Below are positions 1 to 8,175 of a stretch of DNA of 64,000 bases, piece after piece. Below the pieces are notes generated by a model that was not told where the DNA came from, made no database searches, and saw nothing but the letters and a program-made list of their open reading frames with translations. Within the stretch, counting starts at the first letter, position 1, and every line of letters starts with the position of its first letter. Both the position numbers and the translations under genes were made by a program. Source of the DNA: Thermobispora bispora DSM 43833 (GTDB taxonomy: Bacteria > Actinomycetota > Actinomycetes > Streptosporangiales > Streptosporangiaceae); NCBI RefSeq assembly GCF_000092645.1, contig NC_014165.1, forward strand, positions 2,604,001 to 2,668,000. The letters are read 5' to 3'.

Positions 1-292
1 ACGGCTGCCGCTGGTGGGCGCCGGGCCGGTCGGCCCCGGCCTGCCCAGGAGGCTGGTTCGGCGCTACGGCGCGGAGGCGGCCGCCGTGCACGCGCTCATG
101 CGCGATCACCCGGAGCTCGCCGAGCCGGTCGCGCTCGGCATCACCCGGGCCGAGCTGGTGTGGGCCGTGCGCAGCGAGGGGGCGCTCGACGTGGCCGACC
201 TGCTCGACCGGCGGACCCGGATCGGCCTGGTCCCCGAGGACCGCGCGGCCGCCCTGCCCGCCGCCGAGGCCGCGCTCGCCGCGGCCGGCTGA
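1..292 (+). CDS. glpD: Glycerol-3-phosphate dehydrogenase, C-terminal fragment
   Basis: The gene enters from the left edge, so only about 96 C-terminal codons are visible. The open frame runs from base 2 to a TGA at 290-292. The segment has the helical C-terminal domain of FAD-dependent (GlpD-type) glycerol-3-phosphate dehydrogenases: an RRYGAEAAAV stretch, then ITRAELVWAVRSEGALDVAD and a DLLDRRTRIGL block. The enzyme oxidises sn-glycerol-3-phosphate to dihydroxyacetone phosphate at the membrane and feeds electrons to quinone. The FAD domain lies outside the window. The family call rests on remembered C-terminal conservation. The next gene is 250 bp away and has its own iron-regulated promoter, so it is probably not in the same operon. 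Confidence 0.8.
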   Translation, partial: RLPLVGAGPVGPGLPRRLVRRYGAEAAAVHALMRDHPELAEPVALGITRAELVWAVRSEGALDVADLLDRRTRIGLVPEDRAAALPAAEAALAAAG

Positions 293-497
293 CCGGTGCC
301 CGGCCGGTACGGCCGGCCCCTCCGCGGCCGGCCGAGCCGCTCGCCGGGACCGGAGGCCGCCGGGGCCTTCCGCGCCCGGGTGCGGTCCGCTCGCCGTCGC
401 CCGCCCGGCGCCGGGAAGGCGAGCCCGGTCTGCGGCGTGCTCCGCCCGGGAACCCCTGACGGGGATTTCACCCTCCCCTGAGACCGTGGCAGAGAAG

Positions 498-516
498 TAA
501 GGTTAGACTAACCTAA
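498..516. promoter_or_regulatory. Iron box (IdeR/DmdR-type operator)
   Basis: The 19-base sequence TAAGGTTAGACTAACCTAA is almost a perfect dyad and matches the actinobacterial IdeR/DtxR/DmdR consensus TTAGGTTAGSCTAACCTAA. It lies 26 bases before the GTG at 543, where a repressor would cover the promoter. This predicts repression of the sucraseferredoxin-like gene when iron is plentiful. Confidence 0.88.
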
Positions 517-542
517 GCACGTGAGAGGAAGGCGGGACGGAA

Positions 543-1448
543 GTGGCGAACGGATGCGACCATCCCGCCGCCTGCCACACGGGGGAGGCGCCGGTTCTGG
601 CGAGCGCCACGGTCGGCGCGCGGCACTGGTTGCTCATCGAACACCCTGGGCCGTGGGCGGCGTCCCTGGATCGGTGCCGGCTTCCCGGCGCGATGCGCAC
701 TCTGCTGGACCGCGCGGCCGCCCTCGGGATACGGGGGCAGCTCATCCGCCGGCCCGGGTCCCGCAAGGCCGCCCCGGGGCCGATCCACGTCTTCGTCGCC
801 TCCTCCCGGTCGGAGGAGCCGTGGGTGGCCGAGGGGTTCTTTGAAAATCCAAACGATCTTGACTTGGACGCGCTCGGGCACGGAGTGGTTCCGGAGTCCT
901 GCATACTGGTGGACAAGCCGGTCTTCCTGGTGTGCACCCACGGCAAGCGCAACGCGTGCTGCGCGCGCCTGGGGCTCCCGCTCGCCCGGCACCTCGCGGC
1001 GAGCCTGCCCGGCGAAGTATGGGAAACCACACACGTTGGCGGTGATCGATACGCCGCCAATCTCGTATGCTTGCCACACGGCCTCTACTACGGCAGCATG
1101 TCTCAGGCTGCTGCAATCGCGGCCGCACACGCGTACCGGCGCGGCGAGGTCGTCCTCGACCGTTTCCGGGGACGCGCGGGTATCCCTGAGCCACTGCAGG
1201 CCGCCGAGCACTTCACCCGGGTCCACACGGGTGAGCTCTCGGTGGACGGGGTGGCCGTGGAATCCTCTTGGGCGGAAGGCGACGCCACGGTCTGTGTCGT
1301 GCGATGCACGTCACAGCGTGGCCTGTCGCGGTTCCGGGTCGTGGTCGAGCCCACGGTGTTCTCCGCACCGTGCGGTGAGACCTGCGCCGAGGCGATTTCG
1401 ACCTACAGGTTGGCCGGGCTGAGCCCGCTCATGCCCGTGTCGACCTGA
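543..1448 (+). CDS. Sucraseferredoxin-like (Suc_Fer-like) protein, iron-regulated
   Basis: This 301-residue protein belongs to the sucrase/ferredoxin-like family, whose C-terminal half is a thioredoxin-fold [2Fe-2S] ferredoxin-like domain. The diagnostic block lies mid-protein: CTHGKRNACCARLG, followed by a W..THVGGDRYAAN stretch. Further cysteines lie near the N-terminus (GCDHPAACH) and late in the chain (APCGETC). The GTG start at 543 follows a GAGGAAGG ribosome site. A near-perfect iron box sits just upstream, so the gene should be expressed under iron limitation. Related proteins are often near siderophore genes and may donate electrons for ferric-siderophore reduction. No siderophore gene is visible here, so that role is inference. 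Confidence 0.85.
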   Translation: MANGCDHPAACHTGEAPVLASATVGARHWLLIEHPGPWAASLDRCRLPGAMRTLLDRAAALGIRGQLIRRPGSRKAAPGPIHVFVASSRSEEPWVAEGFFENPNDLDLDALGHGVVPESCILVDKPVFLVCTHGKRNACCARLGLPLARHLAASLPGEVWETTHVGGDRYAANLVCLPHGLYYGSMSQAAAIAAAHAYRRGEVVLDRFRGRAGIPEPLQAAEHFTRVHTGELSVDGVAVESSWAEGDATVCVVRCTSQRGLSRFRVVVEPTVFSAPCGETCAEAISTYRLAGLSPLMPVST

Positions 1449-1557
1449 CCGCGCCCGCTGGGAACACCACGGCCGATCCCCGCGTTGGTACCAGGGACAC
1501 CACAAGCGTCCAACTCGGCACGAACACTGAAACGATTCGCACCAAAGGTGGTTTCTC

Positions 1558-1872
1558 ATGTCTCAGGTACGTCGGCAGCTCGCCCGCCCGCGCCCCAGCT
1601 GGGGCTGGCAGGATCATGCCGCGTGCCGGGGAGAGGACCTTGTGCTCTTCTTCGGGCCTGACGGTGAGCGTCAGCCCGAGCGCGAAATCCGGGAGCGTAA
1701 GGCCAAGGCCATCTGCGCTCAGTGCCCGGTTCGCATTGAATGCCTCGACTACGCCCTATCCCGGCCGGAGAAGTACGGCACGTGGGGCGGGATGAACGAG
1801 GACGAGCGGGCCTCCGAGCGCCGTCGTCGTATGCGCCGGGCGGCAAGCGCCGGCATCAGCGCGGTCGCCTGA
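1558..1872 (+). CDS. WhiB-family iron-sulfur transcriptional regulator
   Basis: A 104-residue Wbl protein. The four [4Fe-4S] cysteines are Cys23, Cys53, Cys56 and Cys62, in the family pattern C-Xn-CxxC-X5-C. They are followed by the GTWGGMNEDER turn and a basic tail with two Arg-rich patches for DNA binding. The 29 residues between the first cysteine and the CxxC are unusually charged (GPDGERQPEREIRERKAK). I cannot place it safely in a named subgroup. It is monocistronic, with an AAAGGTGG ribosome site before the ATG and about 590 bp without a gene downstream. Wbl proteins act with sigma-70 on the chromosome and sense redox state or nitric oxide. The targets of this one are unknown. Confidence 0.95.
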   Translation: MSQVRRQLARPRPSWGWQDHAACRGEDLVLFFGPDGERQPEREIRERKAKAICAQCPVRIECLDYALSRPEKYGTWGGMNEDERASERRRRMRRAASAGISAVA

Positions 1873-2363
1873 GCCGTCTACCCCCCTCCCCGAAACGCGT
1901 CCGCTGGCCGTGCGGTGTTCCGCCTGCCCGCACCGCGGAACACCCCGGCCGGCTCTCTCCCTGCCAGTCACGCATGCCAGGACCAATGGGTGGGTCGATC
2001 GACCTTTTCATACCACCGATCAGCGGTCCGTAAACCTGGCGGCGTGGCCGGAGCCACACAGCACAAAGGCACGGAACCGAAAGCGTGCGACCGGTCGCCC
2101 CGGCGGTCACCGTCACCGGCCGGGGCGGCCTCCCCCGCCCGTCCGCGGCCGCCATCGCCGCCGCGGACCGTCCGCTCCGGGCCCGCCCGGCCCCGCGGAC
2201 GCCGTCCGTATGGCGCACCGGGCCGCGGCTCGGGGCCGGAGCCGCACCCCGCGCGGCACCGCGTGGGACCGCGTCCCGCCACCCGCCGGGCCCGTACCCG
2301 CGGGCGGCGCCGGACGGCCGGCCCGGGCCGCGCAGGCGGCCGGCGGAACGACCCGGACATGCG
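1873..2363. other. Gene-free stretch between whiB and the glyA terminator
   Basis: About 490 bases of GC-rich sequence with no credible gene. Overlapping open frames on both strands are rich in Arg, Pro and Ala and lack ribosome sites. The AT-rich patch near 1995-2045 could hold a promoter, but I found no matching gene start. Confidence 0.5.
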
Positions 2364-2396
2364 ACGCCCCGCCGCGCGACGTGCGCGGCGGGGCGT
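2364..2396 (-). terminator. glyA terminator hairpin
   Basis: A perfect 14-bp stem (2364-2377 pairs with 2383-2396) closes a 5-base loop (GACGT). It lies about 70 bases past the glyA stop codon. There is no clear U-tract on the glyA strand, as is common for actinomycete terminators. Confidence 0.8.
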
Positions 2397-2463
2397 TCGT
2401 GCTCTGTCACGCTCGTGAGCCGTCACCCGCCGGTCGGGAGGCACGCCCCCGGCCGGGCCGGTG

Positions 2464-3726
<1,263 letters not shown>

Positions 3727-3747
3727 GGCGCCTTTCCTCTCCTATGT

Positions 3748-3848
3748 GCCGCGGCGACCCAGGCGCACGGCCTCCGCGGATTCGCTCCCCGGTGGTGCCC
3801 CACCTTTTGACGTGCCGGCGGCACGTCAAGCGCCAGTCGCGTGCCCCA
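3748..3848 (-). promoter_or_regulatory. ZTP (pfl) riboswitch in the glyA leader
   Basis: Read on the minus strand, the leader holds the conserved pieces of the pfl/ZTP riboswitch in order. First is GCGACTGGCG at about 3840-3831. A variable hairpin follows, with arms TTGACGTGCCG and CGGCACGTCAA. Next is GGTGGGGCACCACCGGGGAGCG at about 3805-3784, given here only as its key parts GGTGG and CACCGGGGAGCG, and last GCGCCTGGGTCGC at 3766-3754. The glyA ribosome site begins about 15 bases later, which suits control of translation or of early transcription. ZTP accumulates when 10-formyl-THF is short, and glyA is a known target class. Confidence 0.85.
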
Positions 3849-4159
3849 TCACTCTATCGGAGGCGCGCTCATCGACCGGCCGCCCGCTCTGGGCGGCCCG
3901 CCCCGCTTTGCCACCGCCGCGCGCGCCCCGGCATGCTGAAAGCACGGCGAAACGCATGCGCACGCCGCGGGCGGTCCGGGCGCGGGGCGCCGCCCCGGAC
4001 GGCGGCGCGATCGGCGGCGGGGGCGCCGGTGCCGGGCCGTACGCGCCCGCGATGGCGGGCACGTATCCGGCGGAGGCCGCGGGCCCGGAGCGCATGGCCG
4101 CGTCCTCGCCCGGTGCGCGGACCTCCCCGGCGCGGTCCGTCGGGAGGAGGCGATGGGTC
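3849..4159. other. Gene-free stretch upstream of the small Cys-rich gene
   Basis: About 310 bases, GC-rich, presumably holding the divergent promoters of glyA (near 3850-3880) and of the Cys-rich gene at 4160. I see no convincing operator or small RNA. Confidence 0.4.
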
Positions 4160-4288
4160 ATGATCTGTGACGCGTGCAAGGAGCGCCGGCACCAGGACTG
4201 CCGGGGCGGCACCTGGTGCGACTGCCAGCACCGCCGGCTCGACGACCGGAGGCCCGAGCCCGCGGAGAACTGGCGGCACCAGGGCTGA
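4160..4288 (+). CDS. Small cysteine-rich protein (42 aa)
   Basis: A 42-residue product starting MICDACKERRHQDCRGGTWC. It has CDAC, an isolated Cys14, then CDCQH near residue 20, a spacing that could bind zinc. The ATG at 4160 is preceded by a strong GGAGGAGG ribosome site ending about 9 bases upstream, the best evidence that it is translated. The C-terminal half is charged and ends PAENWRHQG. I recall similar short CxxC proteins in actinomycetes but know no function. It lies about 95 bp upstream of the cysteine leader peptide, in the same direction. Confidence 0.65.
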   Translation: MICDACKERRHQDCRGGTWCDCQHRRLDDRRPEPAENWRHQG

Positions 4289-4346
4289 TCCGGGCCACCG
4301 GGGCGCGTGCCGCCGGGATCGAGCTGTCCGCATAATGGACCCAAAC

Positions 4347-4375
4347 TTGGACAACGGTAGTGATCACGGTATCGT
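4347..4375 (+). promoter_or_regulatory. Promoter of the cysteine/sulfite reduction operon
   Basis: TTGGAC (4347-4352) and TATCGT (4370-4375) are separated by 17 bases. The predicted start, seven bases past the -10, is at 4382-4383, which is the A of the leader-peptide ATG. The transcript would therefore be leaderless. Confidence 0.65.
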
Positions 4376-4382
4376 CGTGACC

Positions 4383-4466
4383 ATGCCAGCGGACCCGTTG
4401 CTCGTCGTGCGACGCCACGTCGATCTTCTGCGTGTCCGTAGCGCCATCTGTACTCACGCCGGCTGA
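4383..4466 (+). CDS. Cysteine-operon leader peptide (27 aa)
   Basis: The short frame encodes MPADPLLVVRRHVDLLRVRS followed by AICTHAG. It fits the actinobacterial sulfur-operon leader-peptide pattern RRHVDL-R--SA-C, with a conserved Cys near the end. The single Cys codon is TGT at 4449-4451. There is no ribosome site, because the predicted transcript starts at the ATG. The stop TGA (4464-4466) lies inside the 5' arm of a terminator-like hairpin. A ribosome waiting at the Cys codon for charged tRNA-Cys would keep that arm open and let transcription reach sulfite reductase. The peptide itself probably has no function. Confidence 0.82.
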   Translation: MPADPLLVVRRHVDLLRVRSAICTHAG

Positions 4467-4510
4467 CGGCCGCTCCGTACTCGTGTGACCCAGCGTCCGG
4501 CCGGCGTTTT
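4457..4510 (+). terminator. Attenuator hairpin of the cysteine operon
   Basis: The 5' arm CGCCGGCTGACG (4457-4468) pairs with CGTCCGGCCGGCG (4494-4506), with one small bulge. TTTT follows at 4507-4510, a rare run in this sequence. The leader-peptide stop codon is inside the 5' arm. It is about 130 bases before the sulfite reductase ATG. Confidence 0.72.
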
Positions 4511-4639
4511 CGTATGCCCCCGCACCGGCGGTGGGCCGGCCGTGCCGCGCGTTGCTCGAATCCCAGCCTGATCTCTCCCGGGCCCGACGCCGTGCCCGGG
4601 CTAAGTCCCGATGACCCGATCCTCGGAGAAGGACGCGCC

Positions 4640-6328
4640 ATGAGCACCCCGGCTGCCCGCCCGGCGACCCGCCGCCACCACAAACGACCGCGCGGCGAAG
4701 GCCAGTGGGCTCTCGGCTACCGCGAGCCGCTGAACAAGAACGAGGAGCTGAAGAAGAACGACGACGGGCTCAACGTCCGTCAGCGGATCATCGACATCTA
4801 CGCCAAACGGGGCTTCGACTCGATCGACCCGGCCGACCTGCGCGGGCGGTTCCGGTGGTACGGGCTGTACACGCAGCGCAAGCCGGGGATCGACGGCGGC
4901 AAGACCGCCGTGCTCGAGCCGGAGGAGCTCGACGACCGGTACTTCATGCTCCGGGTGCGGATCGACGGGGGCCGGCTCAACGTGGCCCAGCTCCGCACCA
5001 TCGCCGACGTGTCGGCCGAGTACGCCCGGGGCACGGCCGACGTCACCGACCGGCAGAACATCCAGCTCCACTGGGTGGAGATCGAGTCGGTCCCGGAGAT
5101 CTGGAACCGGCTGGAGGCGGTCGGCCTCACCACCACCGAGGCCTGCGGCGACACCCCGCGGGTGATCATCGGCTGCCCGCTCGCCGGGATCGACGCCGAT
5201 GAGGTGATCGACGCCACCCCGCAGATCCGCGCGATCGCCGACCGCTACATCGGGGACCCGGCCTTCTCGAACCTGCCCCGCAAGTTCAAGACCGCGGTGA
5301 GCGGCTGCGCCGCCCAGTGCACGGTGCACGAGATCAACGACGTGGCGTTCGTCGGCGTGGTGAACGAGCAGGGCGAGCGCGGCTTCGACCTGTGGGTGGG
5401 CGGCGGCCTGTCCACCAACCCGATGTTCGCCAAGCGCCTCGGCGCGTTCGTCCGGCCCGAGCAGGTGCACGAGGTCTGGGCCGGGGTCTGCGGCATCTTC
5501 CGCGACTACGGCTACCGCAGGCTCCGCAACCGGGCGCGGCTGAAGTTCCTGGTCAGCGACTGGGGCGTGGAGCGGTTCCGGGAGGTGCTCGAGACCGAGT
5601 ACCTCGGGTACGCCCTGCCCGACGGCCCGGAGCCGGCGGCGCCCCGCGGCGGCAACCGGGACCACGTCGGCGTCCACCGGCAGAAGGACGGGAACTTCTA
5701 CGTCGGCTTCGCCCCCAAGGTCGGCCGGCTCAGCGGCGAGCTGCTCCACCGGATCGCCGACATCGCCGAACGGCACGGCTCCGACCGGATCCGGACGACC
5801 GTCGAGCAGAAGATGGTCATCCTCGACGTGGCGCCGGAGAAGGTGGACTCGATCGTCGCGGAGCTGGAGGCCGCCGACCTGCAGGTGAACCCGTCCCCCT
5901 TCCGCCGGGGCACCATGGCCTGCACCGGCATCGAGTACTGCAAGCTCGCGATCGTGGAGACCAAGGCCCGGGCGGCCCGGCTCATCGACGAGCTGGAGCG
6001 GCGGCTGCCCGGCTTCTCCGAGCCGCTCACCATCAACGTCAACGGCTGCCCGAACTCCTGCGCCCGCATCCAGGTCGCGGACATCGGCCTGAAGGGCCAG
6101 CTCGTCCTGGACGAGAACGGCGAGCAGGTCGAGGGGTTCCAGATCCACCTGGGCGGCTCGCTCGGCCTCGAGAAGAGCTTCGGGCGGAAGGTGCGCGGCC
6201 TGAAGACCACCGCGGACGGGCTGCCCGACTACGTCGAGCGGGTGGTGCGCAACTACCTCAAGCACCGGAACGAGGGCGAGACCTTCGCCCAGTGGGTGCG
6301 GCGCGCCGACGAGGCCGACCTGTCGTGA
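4640..6328 (+). CDS. sirA: Ferredoxin-dependent sulfite reductase
   Basis: A 562-residue sirohaem-[4Fe-4S] enzyme that reduces sulfite to sulfide with six electrons from ferredoxin. Both nitrite/sulfite reductase ferredoxin-like half-domains and both sirohaem domains are present. The cluster and sirohaem cysteines are visible as CTGIEYC (about 431 and 437) and NGCPNSC (about 470 and 474). The N-terminal RWYGLYTQR and later EACGDTPR segments match the Mycobacterium SirA/NirA type. The family also includes nitrite reductases, but the neighbouring cysH and leader peptide argue for sulfite. The ATG at 4640 has GGAGAAGGA upstream; in-frame codons before it lie in the leader. Confidence 0.94.
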   Translation: MSTPAARPATRRHHKRPRGEGQWALGYREPLNKNEELKKNDDGLNVRQRIIDIYAKRGFDSIDPADLRGRFRWYGLYTQRKPGIDGGKTAVLEPEELDDRYFMLRVRIDGGRLNVAQLRTIADVSAEYARGTADVTDRQNIQLHWVEIESVPEIWNRLEAVGLTTTEACGDTPRVIIGCPLAGIDADEVIDATPQIRAIADRYIGDPAFSNLPRKFKTAVSGCAAQCTVHEINDVAFVGVVNEQGERGFDLWVGGGLSTNPMFAKRLGAFVRPEQVHEVWAGVCGIFRDYGYRRLRNRARLKFLVSDWGVERFREVLETEYLGYALPDGPEPAAPRGGNRDHVGVHRQKDGNFYVGFAPKVGRLSGELLHRIADIAERHGSDRIRTTVEQKMVILDVAPEKVDSIVAELEAADLQVNPSPFRRGTMACTGIEYCKLAIVETKARAARLIDELERRLPGFSEPLTINVNGCPNSCARIQVADIGLKGQLVLDENGEQVEGFQIHLGGSLGLEKSFGRKVRGLKTTADGLPDYVERVVRNYLKHRNEGETFAQWVRRADEADLS

Positions 6329-6410
6329 ACGCCGGCGTGCCGTACGGCGGGCGGGCCTCGCGCACCGCGCCGCCGGGCGGCACCCGGCGCGGGAAACGGA
6401 GCGAGAGCGG

Positions 6411-6578
6411 ATGAGCGAACGGGCCGCCCCCTACCACTGCCCCTACTGCGGCGAGGAGGACCTCGAGCCGTACGTGACCGAAGAGGAGAGCCATGGCTGG
6501 TACTGCCGGTCGTGCGCCCGGGCGTTCCGGGTGCGCTTCCTCGGCGTGGGCGTCCGGTCGCGCGACCACAGCGGGTGA
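6411..6578 (+). CDS. Small zinc-ribbon protein between sulfite and APS reductase
   Basis: A 55-residue protein starting MSERAAPYHCPYCGEEDLEP. It has two CxxC pairs, HCPYCG and WYCRSCAR, about 19 residues apart, the layout of a zinc ribbon (or rubredoxin-like knuckle). It begins 82 bp after sulfite reductase with a GGAAACGGAGCGAGAGCGG purine-rich lead and ends just before cysH, so it is within the operon. I recall a similar small protein at this position in other actinomycetes. Its role is unknown: a metallochaperone, a reductase partner or a regulator are all possible. Its length hides it from common gene-length cut-offs. Confidence 0.82.
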   Translation: MSERAAPYHCPYCGEEDLEPYVTEEESHGWYCRSCARAFRVRFLGVGVRSRDHSG

Positions 6579-6587
6579 GGAGTGAGG

Positions 6588-7313
6588 ATGACGCTGACCC
6601 AGACCACGGCGGGCCCGGGCCGCAAGGGGACGCTCGACCTGCGGCAGGTCGCCGAGTCGGCCGCCGAGTTCCTGGAGGAGGCGCCGGCCACCGAGATCAT
6701 CCGGTGGGCGGCCGCGACCTTCGGGGATCGCCTCTGCCTCACCTCCTCGATGAGCGACGCGCTCCTTATCGACCTGGTGAGCCGGGTCAAGCCCGGCATC
6801 GAGGTGCTGTTCGTCGACACCGGCTACCACTTCGCCGAGACCATCGGCACCCGGGACGCGGTGCAGGCCGTCTACCCGGTCAACGTGGTGACCGTGACCC
6901 CCTCCCGCACGGTCGAGGAGCAGGACCGCGACCTGGGGCCGCGGCTGTACGGGCGCGACCCCGACCTGTGCTGCCACCTGAGGAAGGTCGTGCCGCTCAA
7001 CCGGGCGCTGGAGCCGTACCTCGCCTGGATCTCGGGGATCCGGCGGGACGAGTCGCCGACCAGGGCGAACGTCAAGGTGGTGGAGTGGGACGCCAAGCGC
7101 GGCATGGTGAAGATCAACCCGATCGCGCGGTGGACCCAGCGGGACGTCGACGAGTACATCGCCGAGCGCGGGGTGCTGATCAACCCGCTCCACTACGACG
7201 GCTACCTCTCGATCGGGTGCGCGCCGTGCACCCGGCGGGTGGCGCCGGGTGAGGACCCGCGGAGCGGCCGGTGGGCCGGCTTCGGCAAGGTCGAGTGCGG
7301 CATCCACCTGTGA
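6588..7313 (+). CDS. cysH: Adenylylsulfate (APS) reductase
   Basis: A 241-residue cytoplasmic enzyme that reduces activated sulfate to sulfite with thioredoxin electrons. The PP-loop fold starts with LTSSMSDALLIDL, and VLFVDTGYHFAET follows. Two cysteine pairs, CC near 127-128 (DLCCHLRK) and CxxC near 211-214 (GCAPCTRR), bind a [4Fe-4S] cluster. They mark the APS-using class rather than the PAPS-using class. The catalytic Cys is in the C-terminal ECGIHL. A GTG six bases upstream (6582) is an alternative start. The ATG is preferred because GAGGAGTGAGG lies directly before it. Confidence 0.94.
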   Translation: MTLTQTTAGPGRKGTLDLRQVAESAAEFLEEAPATEIIRWAAATFGDRLCLTSSMSDALLIDLVSRVKPGIEVLFVDTGYHFAETIGTRDAVQAVYPVNVVTVTPSRTVEEQDRDLGPRLYGRDPDLCCHLRKVVPLNRALEPYLAWISGIRRDESPTRANVKVVEWDAKRGMVKINPIARWTQRDVDEYIAERGVLINPLHYDGYLSIGCAPCTRRVAPGEDPRSGRWAGFGKVECGIHL

Positions 7314-8098
7314 GCCCGCCGATGGCCGCGCAGCCCAGTCCCGGACCGCCGCTGATCGCGGTGGCGCACGGCTCCCGCGATCCGCGCGCGGCCGCCACGG
7401 TGGAGGAGCTGCTCGCCGGGGTGCGGCGGGCCCGCCCCGGGCTCGACGCGCGGGCGGCCTATCTCGACCACGCCGCCCCCAGCCCGGCGTCGGCGCTCGC
7501 CGGGCTGGACGAGGCCGTGGTGCTGCCGCTGCTGCTCACCGCCGCCTACCACAGCAAGGTGGACCTCCCCGCCGCGCTCCGGGCCGCGTCGGCCCGCCGT
7601 CCCGGGCTGCGCGTGCGCCTCGGCGCGCCCCTCGGCCCGCACCCGCTGCTCATCGCCGCCCTGGAGCGGCGGCTCGCCGAGGCCGGGGTGGACATCGGGG
7701 ATCCCGGGACCGCGGTCGTCCTGGTCTCGGCCGGGTCGAGCGACCGGCGGGCGAACGCGGTGATCGCCCAGGTGGCGGAGGCGTGGGCCCGGCTGCGCCC
7801 GTGGTGGTCGGTGACCCCCGCGTACGCCTCGGCCGCCGCGCCGACGCCGGAGGAGGAGGTCCGGCGGCTGCTCGGCGCGGGCGCGCCCCGGGTGGTGGTG
7901 GCCCCTTACCTGCTCGCCCCGGGCCACTTCTCCGACAAGGTGCGGCAGGCCGCGCTGGCGGCGGGCGCGCACCGCGTCGCGGGCGTGCTCGGCGCGGCGC
8001 CCGAGCTGGTCACGATCGTCCTGCAGCGGTACGGCGAGGCGCTTGAGGCCGCGCCCGCCGCGGTCGGCGGCGAGGCACCGGCCGCGGTCACCGCCTAG
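7310..8098 (+). CDS. Sirohydrochlorin chelatase (CbiX/SirB-like)
   Basis: A 262-residue two-lobed class II chelatase. Likely metal-binding histidines are in IAVAHGSRDPRAA (N-terminus), TAAYHSKVDLP (about residue 90) and PYLLAPGHFSDKV (second lobe). Two lobes make it the long CbiX type. The operon context says it inserts iron into sirohydrochlorin to make sirohaem for the sulfite reductase. Cobalt insertion for B12 is the alternative, but no cob gene is nearby. The GTG start at 7310 overlaps the cysH TGA (GTGA), implying translational coupling; an ATG at 7322 is possible. Confidence 0.88.
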   Translation: MSPPMAAQPSPGPPLIAVAHGSRDPRAAATVEELLAGVRRARPGLDARAAYLDHAAPSPASALAGLDEAVVLPLLLTAAYHSKVDLPAALRAASARRPGLRVRLGAPLGPHPLLIAALERRLAEAGVDIGDPGTAVVLVSAGSSDRRANAVIAQVAEAWARLRPWWSVTPAYASAAAPTPEEEVRRLLGAGAPRVVVAPYLLAPGHFSDKVRQAALAAGAHRVAGVLGAAPELVTIVLQRYGEALEAAPAAVGGEAPAAVTA

Positions 8099-8175
8099 CC
8101 GCGCGCCGGTGGCTCACTTGCGCGCCGCGCGGGAACCGCCCGGCCGGCCTCCCCTAGTGGCCGTACGCCGGTGGA

